A stretch of 64,000 bases of DNA from Bradyrhizobium sp. RD5-C2 (GTDB lineage Bacteria > Pseudomonadota > Alphaproteobacteria > Rhizobiales > Xanthobacteraceae), in the NCBI RefSeq assembly GCF_019972155.1, contig NZ_BOVL01000010.1, positions 376,711 through 440,710 of the forward strand, in the 5' to 3' direction. Below are positions 17,469 through 27,080 of this stretch, in pieces. The translations under genes and the position numbers were made by a program. The first letter of the stretch is position 1; every line of letters starts with the position of its first letter. The notes beneath the pieces were generated by a model. The model did not search any database. It saw nothing but the letters and a program-made list of their open reading frames with translations, and was not told the origin of the DNA.

Positions 17469-19046
17469 ATGCGTGATTTCATGGCCATCGGCCGCTCGGT
17501 GGCGGTTGCGGAGCGGGGCATGGCCGCGACCTCGCACCCGCAGGCGACGCTTGCCGCGGTCGAGATGTTGAAGGCCGGTGGCAATGCCGTCGATGCCGCG
17601 GTAGCCGCGGTGGCGCTGCAGGGCGTGGTCGAGCCGCAGATGTCCGGGATCGGCGGCGACTGCTTTGCGCTGTATTCGCCCAAGGCCGGCGAGCCGATCG
17701 CGCTGAACGGCTCGGGCCGCACGCCCGCCGGCACTGATACTGAAAAATATGCCGGCGGCGGCGCGCGCGACATTCCGCCGACCGCGCCCGAGTCTGTGAC
17801 CGTGCCGGGCGCCATCGACGCATGGTGCAGGCTGGTCGCCGATCACGGCAGCAGGTCGCTGGAGGAGATCTTCCGGCCGGCGATCGCTGCGGCCGAGCAG
17901 GGCTTTTGCGTGACACCGCGCGTCGCGGAAGACTGGCGCCGCTTCCGGGCGCGGATCGAGATCGACGCCAATGCCGCTGCGCAATTCCTTCCCGGCGGCA
18001 AGGCGCCTGAGGTCGGCGACATCCGCACGCAGCCTGCGCTTGGCCGGACCCTGCACCGGATCGCGCAGCACGGGCGCGAGGCGTTCTACGCAGGCGAGGC
18101 CGCCGACGAGATGGCCGGCATCCTGCGTGGATTGGGTGGTGCCCACAGCACCGAGGATTTCGCCGCGCAGAGCTCGGACTACGTGCGGCCGATCTCGGCG
18201 CGCTACCATGATCATGACGTGATCGAGTGCCCGCCGAACGGGCAGGGCCTGGCGGCGCTGATGATCCTGCGGACACTCGCCGGCTTCGATGTCGGCACGC
18301 TGGCGCAGGCCGATCGGATCCATTTGCTGGCCGAAGCGACCAAGGCGGCCTACCGCGCGCGCGATGCCTTCTTCTGCGATCCCTCGACCAGCAAGGTCGA
18401 TCCGGCCGCATTCCTTGCCGAAGACTATATCGGGAGGATCCGCAGCAAGATCGACATGAGCCGCGCCTCCGCGCCCGCGATCTGGGACGATATCGAGCAT
18501 CGCGACACCGTCTATGTCACGGTGGTCGACCGCGACCTCAACGCCGTCTCGCTGATCAATTCGCTGTTCTATCCGTTCGGCAGCGGCATCTACGCGCCGA
18601 AGTCCGGCATCCTGCTGCACAACCGTGGTTGGAGCTTCCGCGCCAGGCCCGGACACCTCAATTCGCTCGGGCCGCGCAAGCGCCCGATGCACACCATCAT
18701 TCCGGGCCTGCTGCGCAAGGACGGCAAGACCGTGATGTCGTTCGGGGTGATGGGCGGGCACTACCAGGCCGCCGGCCATGCCAATCTGCTGTCGAACATC
18801 TTCGATCTGAAGATGGACATCCAGGCCGCCGCCGAGGCACCGCGCTCGTTTGCCTTCGACGGCGCGCTGTCGCTGGAGACGACGATATCGCCAGCGATCC
18901 GCGACGATCTTCGCGCCCGCGGCCACGATGCCCGCTTCTCCGAGGAGCCGATCGGCGGCTGCCAGGCGATCCGCATCGACCATGCGCGCGGCGTTCTGCT
19001 CGGCGCCTCCGACCATCGCAAGGACGGGCTCGCACTCGGTTTCTAG
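17469..19046 (+). CDS. ggt: Gamma-glutamyltranspeptidase family enzyme
   Basis: The 525-residue N-terminal-nucleophile hydrolase has [10 protein letters not shown] and MSGIGGDCF near the N-terminus and the self-cleavage/nucleophile Thr347 in [11 protein letters not shown]. The block [10 protein letters not shown] and the C-terminal [15 protein letters not shown] also fit. The precursor should cleave into large and small subunits at Thr347. I chose ATG 17469 because GAAGGA precedes it. The ORF to 17367 adds sequence crossing the putative operator B. There is no signal peptide, so it probably acts in the cytoplasm on gamma-glutamyl amides or related compounds rather than on periplasmic glutathione. 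Confidence 0.88.
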   Translation: MRDFMAIGRSVAVAERGMAATSHPQATLAAVEMLKAGGNAVDAAVAAVALQGVVEPQMSGIGGDCFALYSPKAGEPIALNGSGRTPAGTDTEKYAGGGARDIPPTAPESVTVPGAIDAWCRLVADHGSRSLEEIFRPAIAAAEQGFCVTPRVAEDWRRFRARIEIDANAAAQFLPGGKAPEVGDIRTQPALGRTLHRIAQHGREAFYAGEAADEMAGILRGLGGAHSTEDFAAQSSDYVRPISARYHDHDVIECPPNGQGLAALMILRTLAGFDVGTLAQADRIHLLAEATKAAYRARDAFFCDPSTSKVDPAAFLAEDYIGRIRSKIDMSRASAPAIWDDIEHRDTVYVTVVDRDLNAVSLINSLFYPFGSGIYAPKSGILLHNRGWSFRARPGHLNSLGPRKRPMHTIIPGLLRKDGKTVMSFGVMGGHYQAAGHANLLSNIFDLKMDIQAAAEAPRSFAFDGALSLETTISPAIRDDLRARGHDARFSEEPIGGCQAIRIDHARGVLLGASDHRKDGLALGF

Positions 19047-19071
19047 GGACAAACCAGGTTACCTCGACGGT

Positions 19072-19089
19072 ATCGTTCTAACGGTTGAT
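19072..19089. promoter_or_regulatory. Weak site E (right half GGTTGATTG only)
   Basis: It lies about 60 bases before the AraC-type gene. The right half equals that of site D at 34943. The left half (ATCGTTC) does not match well, so this may be a half-site or chance. Confidence 0.25.
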
Positions 19090-19137
19090 TGTTACCGCCC
19101 TCCGCGCCCACCAAGCTGGATGCTGGGGGAGTGCATC

Positions 19138-20133
19138 ATGAGCGACAAGCGCGCCGCGGCCGACATGGCCGGCGTGTCGATCGTCGAGTCGGTCGATGCG
19201 AACGACTATGCCGGTCGTATGAGCGGCTGGAACATGCGGATGGACCAGGTGTCGTCGGGAAGGTTTGCCGGGCGCCTCGTGATGATCCGCCTTCGCGGTC
19301 TGGAGATCGTCCGGGAGACGACGACGCAGGCCCTGCTCAAGCAAGACTCTGCCTGGCCGGATGCACTCGTCTTCAGCCTGCCGCTCGCGATATCCAATCC
19401 CGGATACTACAACGGCCGTCCGCTGGAGTTTCCGCAGCTCTTGCTGAGCGACGGCGCAAACCTGCTGCCGTTGCTGACGTCGACGCGGGTCGACGTCGTG
19501 TCGGTTGCGGTCGCCCGCGATCGGCTGTTTTCATGCCTGGATGGGCTCGGCGAGACCCGCGCCGCCGACTTCATCGCGGGACTTCGCGGGCAGCAGCACT
19601 TCTTCAGCGGACCCGGGCTCGTCGGTCTTCAGCATGGCCTTCGCCGGCTCTGCGATCAGGGCGAGCGGCTGGGACCGGCGCTCGGGTTCGAGCACGTGCG
19701 CAGTTCGCTTCAAGACACCCTCGTCGATGCGTTGGCCGACGTCTTGTCGGAGAACGACCGGACCGACGTTCGCAGCTGCACCGCACAAAAGTAGACGGTC
19801 GATCGCATCCGCGAATATGTGTTCGAGCGGGTCGAGGATCCGCCGCGCATCGCCGAACTCTGCCGTCATGTCGGCATCAGCCGCAGGACGCTGCAAGGAT
19901 GCTTTCAGGACGCGCTCGGGCTGACGCCGTTGCAATATCTGCGCACGCTGCGGCTGAACGCGGTGCGCCGCGAGCTCCGTGCGCTTGCCGCGACCGGCCA
20001 GCCGGTCTCGATCGGCGACGTCGCGGCGCGGTGGGGCTTTTGGCACTGGAGCCGCTTCACCGAAAATTATCGGCAGCTGTTCGGCGAGCTGCCCTCGCAC
20101 ACCGTGCAGCGTGTCGCATCCGCCTCACGCTAG
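19138..20133 (+). pseudogene. AraC-family regulator interrupted by an in-frame TAG
   Basis: The first part (19138-19794, 218 residues) is an AraC_binding_2-like sensor domain. The TAG at 19792-19794 stops it after SCTAQK. The same frame then continues without a break through REYVFERVEDPPRIAELCRHVGISRRTLQ and a full AraC double helix-turn-helix, stopping at 20133. Normal length would be about 331 residues. There is no frameshift, so a single base change (for example CAG to TAG) explains it. Unless the stop is read through or is a sequence error, the sensor is made without its DNA-binding domain. The HTH part could restart at ATG 19819. It lies between GGT and the outer-membrane protein gene. 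Confidence 0.85.
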
Positions 20134-20137
20134 GAAT

Positions 20138-20155
20138 ATTCACTGCACGGTGGTT
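20138..20155. promoter_or_regulatory. Weak site F (ATTCACT-GCAC-GGTGGTT)
   Basis: It lies about 130 bases before the outer-membrane protein gene and is a degenerate match to the TCCACC-N4-GGTGGA family, with three mismatches over both halves. Confidence 0.25.
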
Positions 20156-20281
20156 GCTTCTGCCGATTCCGGATAACGCCGGTTGAAATCCCCTTCCTAG
20201 ATTTCGCCCGCTCCGCGCGGAGCCTGCACGATCGATCGTCGATCGCAATGCAGCGCAGCGCGGTGGGGACAAGGGGGCTAC

Positions 20282-21283
20282 ATGACAACACATCGAAAGA
20301 TTGCCATTGCCGTGCTGATCGTGGCGAGTGCGGGTGCAACATCGGCCAATGCGTACGAGTTCGGTTCTCCCGGTTGGGCGCAGAAGCCGGGCATCACGCT
20401 TGGCGGAGGCACGGCCGGCACGCCGCCGCCCGGACTTTACAGCTTCAATCAGGTCTTCACCTATCAGGCGAACATCGTCGGCCCGGGTGCGCCCAACGTC
20501 GGTGGCGCGTCGACGCCGGTCCACGCCGCCGTCGAAGCATCCGGTCTGTTGTGGGTGCCGGGCTGGACGTTCCTCGGCGCGACGTATGACGCGGTGATCG
20601 TGCAGCCCTGGATCATGGCCGATGTCGGCGGGCCGATTAATGTCCAGCAGGCCGGGATGCACAACACCTTCATCGTGCCGGGGGAGTTGAGTTGGAAGCT
20701 CGGCGACAGCGGCTTCTTCGTCAAGACCGGCCTCGGCATGTATGTGCCGAACGGGTCGATCAGCGGTCCGTCCGGCCTGAACAATGTCGGCAATCCCTGG
20801 TGGACGTTCCAGCCCGAGCTGGTCGTGTCCTACCTGAAGGACGGCTGGAATCTCACGGCCAATCTGTACCATGAGATCAATACCAGGAACTCGATCACCG
20901 GCTATCGCTCGGGCGACGTCTTCCACGCCGAGTTCACCGCCGCCAAGACGATCGGCAACTGGACCTTCGGGCCGATCGCCTACTATGCGGGGCAGGTGAC
21001 CGGCGATACGTCGAGCGCGTTCTACAACGGCGCGATCAACGTCAATCGGTACAACATCTGGGCCGGCGGCGGCCTGGTCGGCTACAATTTCGGACCGGCC
21101 GCGCTGACGGTCTGGGCGACGCATGAGTTCTCCTCGAACGCCTCCGGCGGCACCGCGGGCCCGCCCGGAATCGATACCGCGTCGATCACCAAGGGCTACT
21201 CGGTGTTCGCCAATCTGAGCTTCCGGTTGTGGGCGCCGGACGAGCCGGCGACGCCGCCAAAACGTCCGATGTTCACCAAGTAG
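20282..21283 (+). CDS. Outer-membrane MetA-pathway-type protein (Phenol_MetA_deg family)
   Basis: The 333-residue product has a signal peptide (KIAIAVLIVASAGATSANA, cleavage near residue 24). It is followed by alternating aromatic-rich beta strands (VFTYQANIV, WTFLGATYDAVIVQPW, WNLTANLYHEINTRN, YSVFANLSFRLWAP), typical of a beta-barrel ending close to the C-terminus. The family is annotated from the MetA meta-pathway of phenol degradation and probably forms a channel for hydrophobic or aromatic compounds. Its exact substrate is unknown. A GGGGAGC/GCTCCCC hairpin follows. Confidence 0.75.
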   Translation: MTTHRKIAIAVLIVASAGATSANAYEFGSPGWAQKPGITLGGGTAGTPPPGLYSFNQVFTYQANIVGPGAPNVGGASTPVHAAVEASGLLWVPGWTFLGATYDAVIVQPWIMADVGGPINVQQAGMHNTFIVPGELSWKLGDSGFFVKTGLGMYVPNGSISGPSGLNNVGNPWWTFQPELVVSYLKDGWNLTANLYHEINTRNSITGYRSGDVFHAEFTAAKTIGNWTFGPIAYYAGQVTGDTSSAFYNGAINVNRYNIWAGGGLVGYNFGPAALTVWATHEFSSNASGGTAGPPGIDTASITKGYSVFANLSFRLWAPDEPATPPKRPMFTK

Positions 21284-21318
21284 CGCACGCGCCGGCGTAC
21301 AGCACCGGACGGAGAAAA

Positions 21319-21347
21319 GGGGAGCTGCGTCGATCGCGCGGCTCCCC
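21319..21347 (+). terminator. Hairpin after the outer-membrane protein gene
   Basis: GGGGAGC and GCTCCCC pair around a 15-base loop, 36 bases after the stop. There is no clear T tract, so termination strength is uncertain. Confidence 0.45.
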
Positions 21348-21390
21348 GACGGCTGCCCGTTTCCGCCTGTTGAATCCGTCAGGCCGTAGC

Positions 21391-21408
21391 ATCCACCGGA
21401 TGGTGGAT
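21391..21408. promoter_or_regulatory. Palindromic site A (ATCCACC-GGAT-GGTGGAT)
   Basis: This is a perfect 7-bp inverted repeat with 4-base spacer, about 120 bases before the amidohydrolase gene. It is the best-formed member of the site family A-F. Confidence 0.5.
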
Positions 21409-21530
21409 TGTTCCCGACGCTGACATGCCGAACCCTTGTCATCATGCCGGCGCCGTACGCGGTTCCGACCTGTGCACCGCACGGCGAAGGCTGATCGCTC
21501 CGGACTTTCCCAATCGAGAAGTTGCTCCGT

Positions 21531-23198
21531 ATGAACAGGACATTCGCCGACACGGTCTTCCGCAACGGCTGGATCTACACGTCGAACCGGGAGTTGCCGT
21601 GGGCCACATGCGCGGCGGTCAAGGCGGGCCGGTTCGTCGCCGTCGGTGACGAGCGCGACGTCGCCGCGCTGATCGGCGAGGGGACCAAGACCGTCGATCT
21701 CGGTGGACGCATGGCGATGCCGGGGATCGTCGACATCCACAATCACATCATGATGGGCGGGCAGGCCGATCTCTACGAGCTGCGCTTCTCCAACGCCGAC
21801 AGTGTGCCCAGGATCGCCGAGACCCTGCACAAGGCGGCGTCCGCGGCTGCGCCCGGCGCCTGGATCGTCGGCGGGCAGTTCGGCAACAATCTCCTGAACG
21901 AGATGAACACCACGGAGTCCTGTGCGCTGCTGGACGCGGCGTGCCTCGGGCATCCCGTCGTGCTGCGCGACGACACCTATCACAATCGCTGGGCTAGCTC
22001 GGCGGCGCTGCGGCTGGCCGGCGTGCAGGCCGACACCCCCGATCCGACCGATGGCGAGATCGGCCGCGACCTCAAGACCGGGACGCTCACCGGGATCATG
22101 ATCGAGGCCGCCTCCGGCCTGGTCGAGCGGGCGCTCGCGGCCTCCGGTCACTACACAGCCGAGATGGACCGCGCGGCGGTGGCGCGCTCGATCTCGGTGC
22201 TCAACACGTATGGAGTCACCGCCTTCATCGACGCCGCCAGCATGCAGCCGATCATGGCGGCGCTGAAGGGGCTCGACGATCGCGGCGAGCTGACCGCCTG
22301 GGCGGTCTGCGCAATGCCGGTGGTCGAGCCGGGCTTCATGTTCGGCAAGGCCGGCGAGGACCTGTTCGCGCTGCGCGAGCAGTATCGCGGTGCGCATGTG
22401 AAGCCGGATTATGTGAAGGTGTTCCTCGACGGCGTGCCTGGCGCCAAGACCGCGGCGTTCCACGAGCCTTATCTGGCCGATCCCGTGCGCGGCTGCTGCT
22501 TCCGCGGATCGACCATGCTGACCGTGCCCGATCTGATCCGCTGGCTCGGGCGCTGCGAGAAGCTCGGCCTCGCGGCGAAGATCCACTGCGCGGGCGATGC
22601 CGCGGTGACGCAGGCGCTGGACGCGATCGATGTCGTGCGCAGCTTCAACGGGGCGACCCATCTGGTCCACCAGATCGCGCATGCGAGCTACATCGCGCCC
22701 GACGACATCAAGCGCTTCGCCGAGCTCGGCGTCGCAGCCGATCTGTCGCCGATCATCTGGTATCCGACCGTCTTCCTTGAGGCGCACAAGGCCGCGATGG
22801 GCGAGGAGCGCGCGCAGCGCTTCTGGCCGAACAAGGACCTGAAGGCGGCCGGCGCGCTGATGGCGGGCGGCTCGGACTGGCCGGTGATCCCGATCCCGGA
22901 TCCCTGGCAGGGCATCGAAGGCATGGTGACCCGGCAAAATCCCACCGGGGATTTTCCCGGCAAGTCGCTGTGGGCGGAGCAGGCGCTCGATCTCGCCACC
23001 GTGATCGACATCTACACCATCGACGCCGCGCGCGCGGCCGGTCTCGGCCAATCGATCGGCTCGATCGAGGTGGGCAAGTCGGCCGACCTGATCGTGCTCG
23101 ACCAGATGATCTTCGACATCCCGCCGGACCAGCTTGCCGACACGCGGGTCGAGATGACCTTCTTCGAGGGCCGCAAGGTCTACCAGCGGGGCGCGTGA
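21531..23198 (+). CDS. YtcJ-like metal-dependent amidohydrolase
   Basis: The 555-residue product is an amidohydrolase-superfamily (Amidohydro_3) enzyme. It has the first metal motif DIHNHI after GRMAMPGIVD, a carboxylated-lysine candidate in VKVFLDG, HCAGDAAV, a later histidine region HLVHQIAHAS, the metal aspartate in GGSDWPV and the end block SADLIVLDQMIFDIPPDQL. Such enzymes hydrolyse amides, carbamates or formamides using Zn or similar metals. The ATG at 21531 is chosen over an in-frame TTG. Its TGA overlaps the ATG of a COG0523 metal chaperone, so the two are translationally coupled. Confidence 0.88.
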   Translation: MNRTFADTVFRNGWIYTSNRELPWATCAAVKAGRFVAVGDERDVAALIGEGTKTVDLGGRMAMPGIVDIHNHIMMGGQADLYELRFSNADSVPRIAETLHKAASAAAPGAWIVGGQFGNNLLNEMNTTESCALLDAACLGHPVVLRDDTYHNRWASSAALRLAGVQADTPDPTDGEIGRDLKTGTLTGIMIEAASGLVERALAASGHYTAEMDRAAVARSISVLNTYGVTAFIDAASMQPIMAALKGLDDRGELTAWAVCAMPVVEPGFMFGKAGEDLFALREQYRGAHVKPDYVKVFLDGVPGAKTAAFHEPYLADPVRGCCFRGSTMLTVPDLIRWLGRCEKLGLAAKIHCAGDAAVTQALDAIDVVRSFNGATHLVHQIAHASYIAPDDIKRFAELGVAADLSPIIWYPTVFLEAHKAAMGEERAQRFWPNKDLKAAGALMAGGSDWPVIPIPDPWQGIEGMVTRQNPTGDFPGKSLWAEQALDLATVIDIYTIDAARAAGLGQSIGSIEVGKSADLIVLDQMIFDIPPDQLADTRVEMTFFEGRKVYQRGA

Positions 23199-24286
23199 TG
23201 GACACGGCGGATCAGATCCCGGTCACGGTGCTGACCGGTTTCCTCGGCAGCGGCAAGACCACGGTGCTGAACCATCTGCTGCGCCAGCCGGAGCTCAATG
23301 GCGTCGTCGCAATCATCAATGAGTTCGGCGAGGTGGCCGTAGATCATCTGCTGGTCGAGAGCAGTGAGGACCGCCTCGCGCTGCTCGACAATGGCTGCGT
23401 CTGCTGCTCGGTGCGCGAGGATCTGATCGAGACGCTGGCCGATCTCGCGGCACGCCGCGCTGATGGCAGGATCCCGCCGTTCCACCGCGTGCTGGTCGAG
23501 ACCACCGGGCTCGCGGATCCCGTGCCGGTGCTGCACACGCTGATGACGGCGCCCGATGTCCTCAGTCGCTACCGGATCGACGGCGTGGTCGCGACCGTCG
23601 ATGCCGTCAATGGCGCACATACGCTCGAGGCGCACAGTGAAGCCGTCAGGCAGATCGCGGTCGCCGACCGGCTGCTGGTGACCAAGACCGATCTTGCCAG
23701 CGAAGATGCGCTGGCGCGGCTCGAGGCGCGGCTCGCTGCGATCAATCCGGTCGCGACGCGCGCGCAGGTGCGGAACGGGATGGTCGATCCGGCAAAGGTG
23801 CTCGATGCCGGACTGTTCGATCCGTCGGCCCGCTCGGCAGACGTGGTGCGCTGGTTCGATTTGGCGTCGCAGGCGGCGAACGCGCCGCATCGTCACGCCG
23901 ATCACGATTGCGATGGCGCAGACTGCGGCCACCATAGTCACCATGCGCATGATGCCGGCGTATCTTCCTACAGCCTGATCATCGACGAGCCGATCCAGCG
24001 CGAGGCGTTTGCGCGCTGGCTGGACTATGTCGCGGCGCTGAGGGGCGAAGACCTGCTGCGCTTCAAGGCGATCGTGCATGTCGCCGAACAGCCCGATGCG
24101 CCGGTCGTGGTGCATGGCGTCCAGCACGTGTTCCATCCGCCGATCACGCTTGCCAGCTGGCCATCTGCGGACCGGCGCTCGCGGCTCGTCTTCATCGTAC
24201 GCGGCATCCCGCGCCAGATCATCGAAAACACATTGTGCAAGTTTGGCGCGGTGAGCCGCGCAGCGATCCAGCGATCGGCGGCGTGA
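23198..24286 (+). CDS. COG0523-family GTPase, putative metallochaperone (CobW/ZNG1-like)
   Basis: The 362-residue G3E GTPase has Walker [10 protein letters not shown] (residues 14-22), the metal-binding CVCC (67-70), INEFG, and the base-specificity motif TKTD. A His-rich segment (HRHADHD, then HHSHHAHD) precedes the C-terminal CobW_C domain. The family delivers zinc, cobalt or nickel to client enzymes. Start and the previous stop share one base (TGATG), so its likely client is the metal-dependent amidohydrolase encoded just before. No Zur box is obvious in the overlapping arrangement; control would come from the upstream promoter. Confidence 0.88.
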   Translation: MDTADQIPVTVLTGFLGSGKTTVLNHLLRQPELNGVVAIINEFGEVAVDHLLVESSEDRLALLDNGCVCCSVREDLIETLADLAARRADGRIPPFHRVLVETTGLADPVPVLHTLMTAPDVLSRYRIDGVVATVDAVNGAHTLEAHSEAVRQIAVADRLLVTKTDLASEDALARLEARLAAINPVATRAQVRNGMVDPAKVLDAGLFDPSARSADVVRWFDLASQAANAPHRHADHDCDGADCGHHSHHAHDAGVSSYSLIIDEPIQREAFARWLDYVAALRGEDLLRFKAIVHVAEQPDAPVVVHGVQHVFHPPITLASWPSADRRSRLVFIVRGIPRQIIENTLCKFGAVSRAAIQRSAA

Positions 24287-24332
24287 ACCCGAGATCGAAC
24301 AATTTCATCATTGGTTATGGAGGGAGAGGGAC

Positions 24333-25646
24333 ATGACTGAGACAAAGAATGACAAGACGTCCGGCCGGCTCGACCGGCGCACGCTGCTGAAAGCGGCCGG
24401 TGCCACGGGCCTCGCATCTGCGATGAATGTGCCGCTGGTCAACATCGCGCGGGCCGCCGGCAACACGATCAAGATCGGCTGGGTCGGCTGCCTCTCCGGC
24501 GTCCGTGCCCAGTTCGCCGAGCCCGATCCCTGGATCCACGAGCGCATCAAGGCGCGGCTGAAGGATGGCCTGAAGATCGGCGGCAAGACCTATCAGGTCG
24601 AGCTGGTATTCAAGGACAATCAATCCGACCCGAACCGCTCGTCGGTGATCGCAAGTGAACTGGTACTCCGTGAAAAGTGCGACCTGATCCTGATCGAGGA
24701 CGGTGACGCCCAGCCGCCGGTGCAGGAGCTCGCCGACGCCCGCGGCATTCCCACCATCTCGACCCAGGTGCCGTGGCAGGGCTGGATGTTCCCGCGCAAG
24801 TCGACGCCGGACAAGGGCTTCCCCTACAGCTACCATTTCTTCTGGGGTGCCGATGACGTCGCCAGGAATTTTCTCGGCATGTGGCAGTCGGTCGAGACCA
24901 ACAAGAAGGTTGGCACGCTCTACATTGACAACCCGCCGGGCCAGGCGTTCTCCGATCCGAAGCTCGGCCTGCCGGCGGGCATCTCGGGCGCCGGCTATCA
25001 GGAATTCTCGGCCGGCAAATTCCAGATCGCGACCGACGACTTCACCAACCAGATCGCTTCGTTCAAGAACAACGGCGTCGACATCGTCTCCGGCTTCACC
25101 TTCAGCAATCACTGGGTGACGCTGTGGAACCAGGCGGCGCAGGCCGGCTTCAAGCCGCAGATCTGCACCGTGGCGGCAGCCTTCCTGTTCCCGGCCGCGG
25201 TGAACGCGCTCGGCGATCGCGGCGACGGCATGTCGACTGAGGTGTGGTGGACGCCGGCCTATCCGTTCAAGTCCTCGCTGACCGGGCAGAGCGCCGCCGA
25301 GCTCGCCGCGGAGTGGGAGAAGACCACCGGCAAGCAGTGGACCCAGCCGATCGGCTACGCGCATGCGCTGTGGGAGGTCGGGCTCGCGGCGCTGCAGAAC
25401 AGCGATCCCAAGGACAAGAACTCGCTGCGCGATGCGATCGCCGGTCTCGACATGGAGACGGTCGTCGGCCGGGTGAAGTTCAAGGACAGCCCGATCAAGA
25501 ACGTCGCGGTCACCTCGCTGTCGGGCGGGCAATGGCGCAAGACTAAGGGCGGCAAGGCGAAATACGAGCTGCTCATCGTGCACAACGGGACGGCGCCGTT
25601 CATCCCGAAGCAGGCCGATCTCCAGCTGCTCTCCAAGCTGGCCTGA
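24333..25646 (+). CDS. ABC transporter binding protein, Tat-type signal, LivK-like
   Basis: The 437-residue type I binding protein has a twin-arginine signal (DRRTLLKAAGATGLASA) and the fold landmarks IKIGWVGCLSG, YQVELVFKDNQSDPNRS and a C-terminal KFKDSPIKNVAV. It is followed one base later by LivG, LivF, LivH and LivM-type genes, so it is the receptor of that importer. The binding-site sequence is not that of leucine-binding proteins. Given the neighbouring hydrolases and amine oxidase, an amide, amine or amino-acid derivative is a reasonable inference. A GGAGGG ribosome site precedes the start. Confidence 0.87.
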   Translation: MTETKNDKTSGRLDRRTLLKAAGATGLASAMNVPLVNIARAAGNTIKIGWVGCLSGVRAQFAEPDPWIHERIKARLKDGLKIGGKTYQVELVFKDNQSDPNRSSVIASELVLREKCDLILIEDGDAQPPVQELADARGIPTISTQVPWQGWMFPRKSTPDKGFPYSYHFFWGADDVARNFLGMWQSVETNKKVGTLYIDNPPGQAFSDPKLGLPAGISGAGYQEFSAGKFQIATDDFTNQIASFKNNGVDIVSGFTFSNHWVTLWNQAAQAGFKPQICTVAAAFLFPAAVNALGDRGDGMSTEVWWTPAYPFKSSLTGQSAAELAAEWEKTTGKQWTQPIGYAHALWEVGLAALQNSDPKDKNSLRDAIAGLDMETVVGRVKFKDSPIKNVAVTSLSGGQWRKTKGGKAKYELLIVHNGTAPFIPKQADLQLLSKLA

Positions 25647-25647
25647 G

Positions 25648-26379
25648 ATGGCACCGCTTCTGCGCGTCAGCGGGCTGTCGAAGCGTTTCGGCGAGATCGT
25701 GGTCGCCGACAACGTCAGTTTCGAGCTGGCGCGCGGCGAATGCCTTGGCGTGATCGGCCCGAACGGTGCCGGCAAGAGCTCGCTATTGAACCTGATCGTC
25801 GGCCTGCTCGCGGCCGACGGCGGTTCGATCATGCTCGACGACAGGGAGATATCAAGCCTGCCGCCGCATCGCCGGGCGCGGATGGGGCTCGGGCGCGCGT
25901 TCCAGATCCCGCAACCGTTTCCGCATCTGTCGGTCTACGAGAACGCGCTGGTGGCAGCGTCCTACGGTGCGGGCCTCTATGGCGACGCGGCGTCCGACTG
26001 GACGATGGAGGTGCTGCAGCGGACCGGGCTCGACGCCAAAGCGGACAAACTCGCGGGCGCCTTGCCGCTGATCGACCGCAAGCGGCTGGAATTCGCCAAG
26101 GCGCTGGCCTCGAAGCCAAAACTGATCCTGCTCGACGAGATCGCCGCGGGGCTGACCGAGCCTGAGGTCGAGCGCCTCGTTGCCATCATCAAGTCGGTGA
26201 AGGCAGATCACGCCATGATCTGGATCGAGCACATTCCGCACGCGCTGCGCGCGGTCTCGGATCGGATCCTGGTGCTCGATTTCGGCCGCAAGGTGCTGGA
26301 AGGGCCGCCGGCCGAGGTGATGGATAGCGCCGTGGTGCGCGAGATCTACATGGGATTGAAGGCCGATGGCGTTGCTTGA
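25648..26379 (+). CDS. ABC transporter ATP-binding protein, LivG type
   Basis: The 243-residue ATPase has Walker A GPNGAGKSS, Walker B LILLDEIAAGL and switch motif WIEH. The signature region is unusual: ALPLIDRKRLEFAKAL replaces a canonical LSGGQ, and the Walker B glutamate is followed by IAAG rather than PTAG, both features seen in some LivG subfamilies. It starts one base after the binding-protein stop and overlaps the next ATPase by 14 bases. Confidence 0.88.
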   Translation: MAPLLRVSGLSKRFGEIVVADNVSFELARGECLGVIGPNGAGKSSLLNLIVGLLAADGGSIMLDDREISSLPPHRRARMGLGRAFQIPQPFPHLSVYENALVAASYGAGLYGDAASDWTMEVLQRTGLDAKADKLAGALPLIDRKRLEFAKALASKPKLILLDEIAAGLTEPEVERLVAIIKSVKADHAMIWIEHIPHALRAVSDRILVLDFGRKVLEGPPAEVMDSAVVREIYMGLKADGVA

Positions 26380-27064
26380 TGTGAACGGCCTGCAGATCTT
26401 CTACGGCGATCTCCAGGCCGTGTTCGACATGAATTTCACCGTCGCCGACGGCGAGGCGGTGGCGCTGGTCGGTGCCAACGGCGCCGGCAAATCGACGTTC
26501 CTGAAGGCGCTGGTCGGGCTCAATGAGGAGCGGCGCGGTACGGTACATTTCGACGGCATCGACATCTCGCAGATGCCGGCCGAAGAGGTGTCGCGGCTCG
26601 GCCTCATCATAGTGCCCGAGGGGCGGCTGCTGTTCGATTCGCTGACCATCGAGGAGAACCTGCTGATGGGCAGCGTCAACCGTCGCAAGGGCAGCTGGAC
26701 GCTGCGGCGGGTGTTCGACCTGTTCCCGATCCTGGATGAGCGGCGGCGGATGTTTCCGGGCCAGCTCTCCGGCGGCCAGCAGCAGATGGCGGCGATCGGT
26801 CGCGCGCTGATGTCGAACCCGCGGCTGCTGCTGTGCGACGAGATTTCGCTCGGGCTCGCGCCTGTCGTGGTCGAGCAGATCTATCGCTCCTTTGCCGACA
26901 TTCGCCGCGAGGGCACCGCCGTCGTGCTGGTCGAGCAGGACGTCAAGCGCGCGCTCGCGACCTCTGAACGAATCTATTGCCTGTTGAAGGGGCGTGTGTC
27001 GCTGACCGGTCCGGCGCAAGGATTGCAGCCGGAGCAGCTGACCCACGCCTATTTCGGTAACTAG
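26366..27064 (+). CDS. ABC transporter ATP-binding protein, LivF type
   Basis: The 232-residue ATPase has Walker A GANGAGKST, signature LSGGQQQMAAIGRAL, a Walker B-like LLLCDEISLGLAPVVV and switch LVEQD. It pairs with the preceding LivG-type subunit, whose gene it overlaps by 14 bases, and energises the two permeases encoded next. Confidence 0.88.
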   Translation: MALLDVNGLQIFYGDLQAVFDMNFTVADGEAVALVGANGAGKSTFLKALVGLNEERRGTVHFDGIDISQMPAEEVSRLGLIIVPEGRLLFDSLTIEENLLMGSVNRRKGSWTLRRVFDLFPILDERRRMFPGQLSGGQQQMAAIGRALMSNPRLLLCDEISLGLAPVVVEQIYRSFADIRREGTAVVLVEQDVKRALATSERIYCLLKGRVSLTGPAQGLQPEQLTHAYFGN

Positions 27065-27080
27065 CCAGGATTGGCACGAC

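Noticed and set aside
17358..19052. 564-residue open frame antisense to GGT
   Set aside because: It mirrors the GGT gene exactly and lacks any domain signature.
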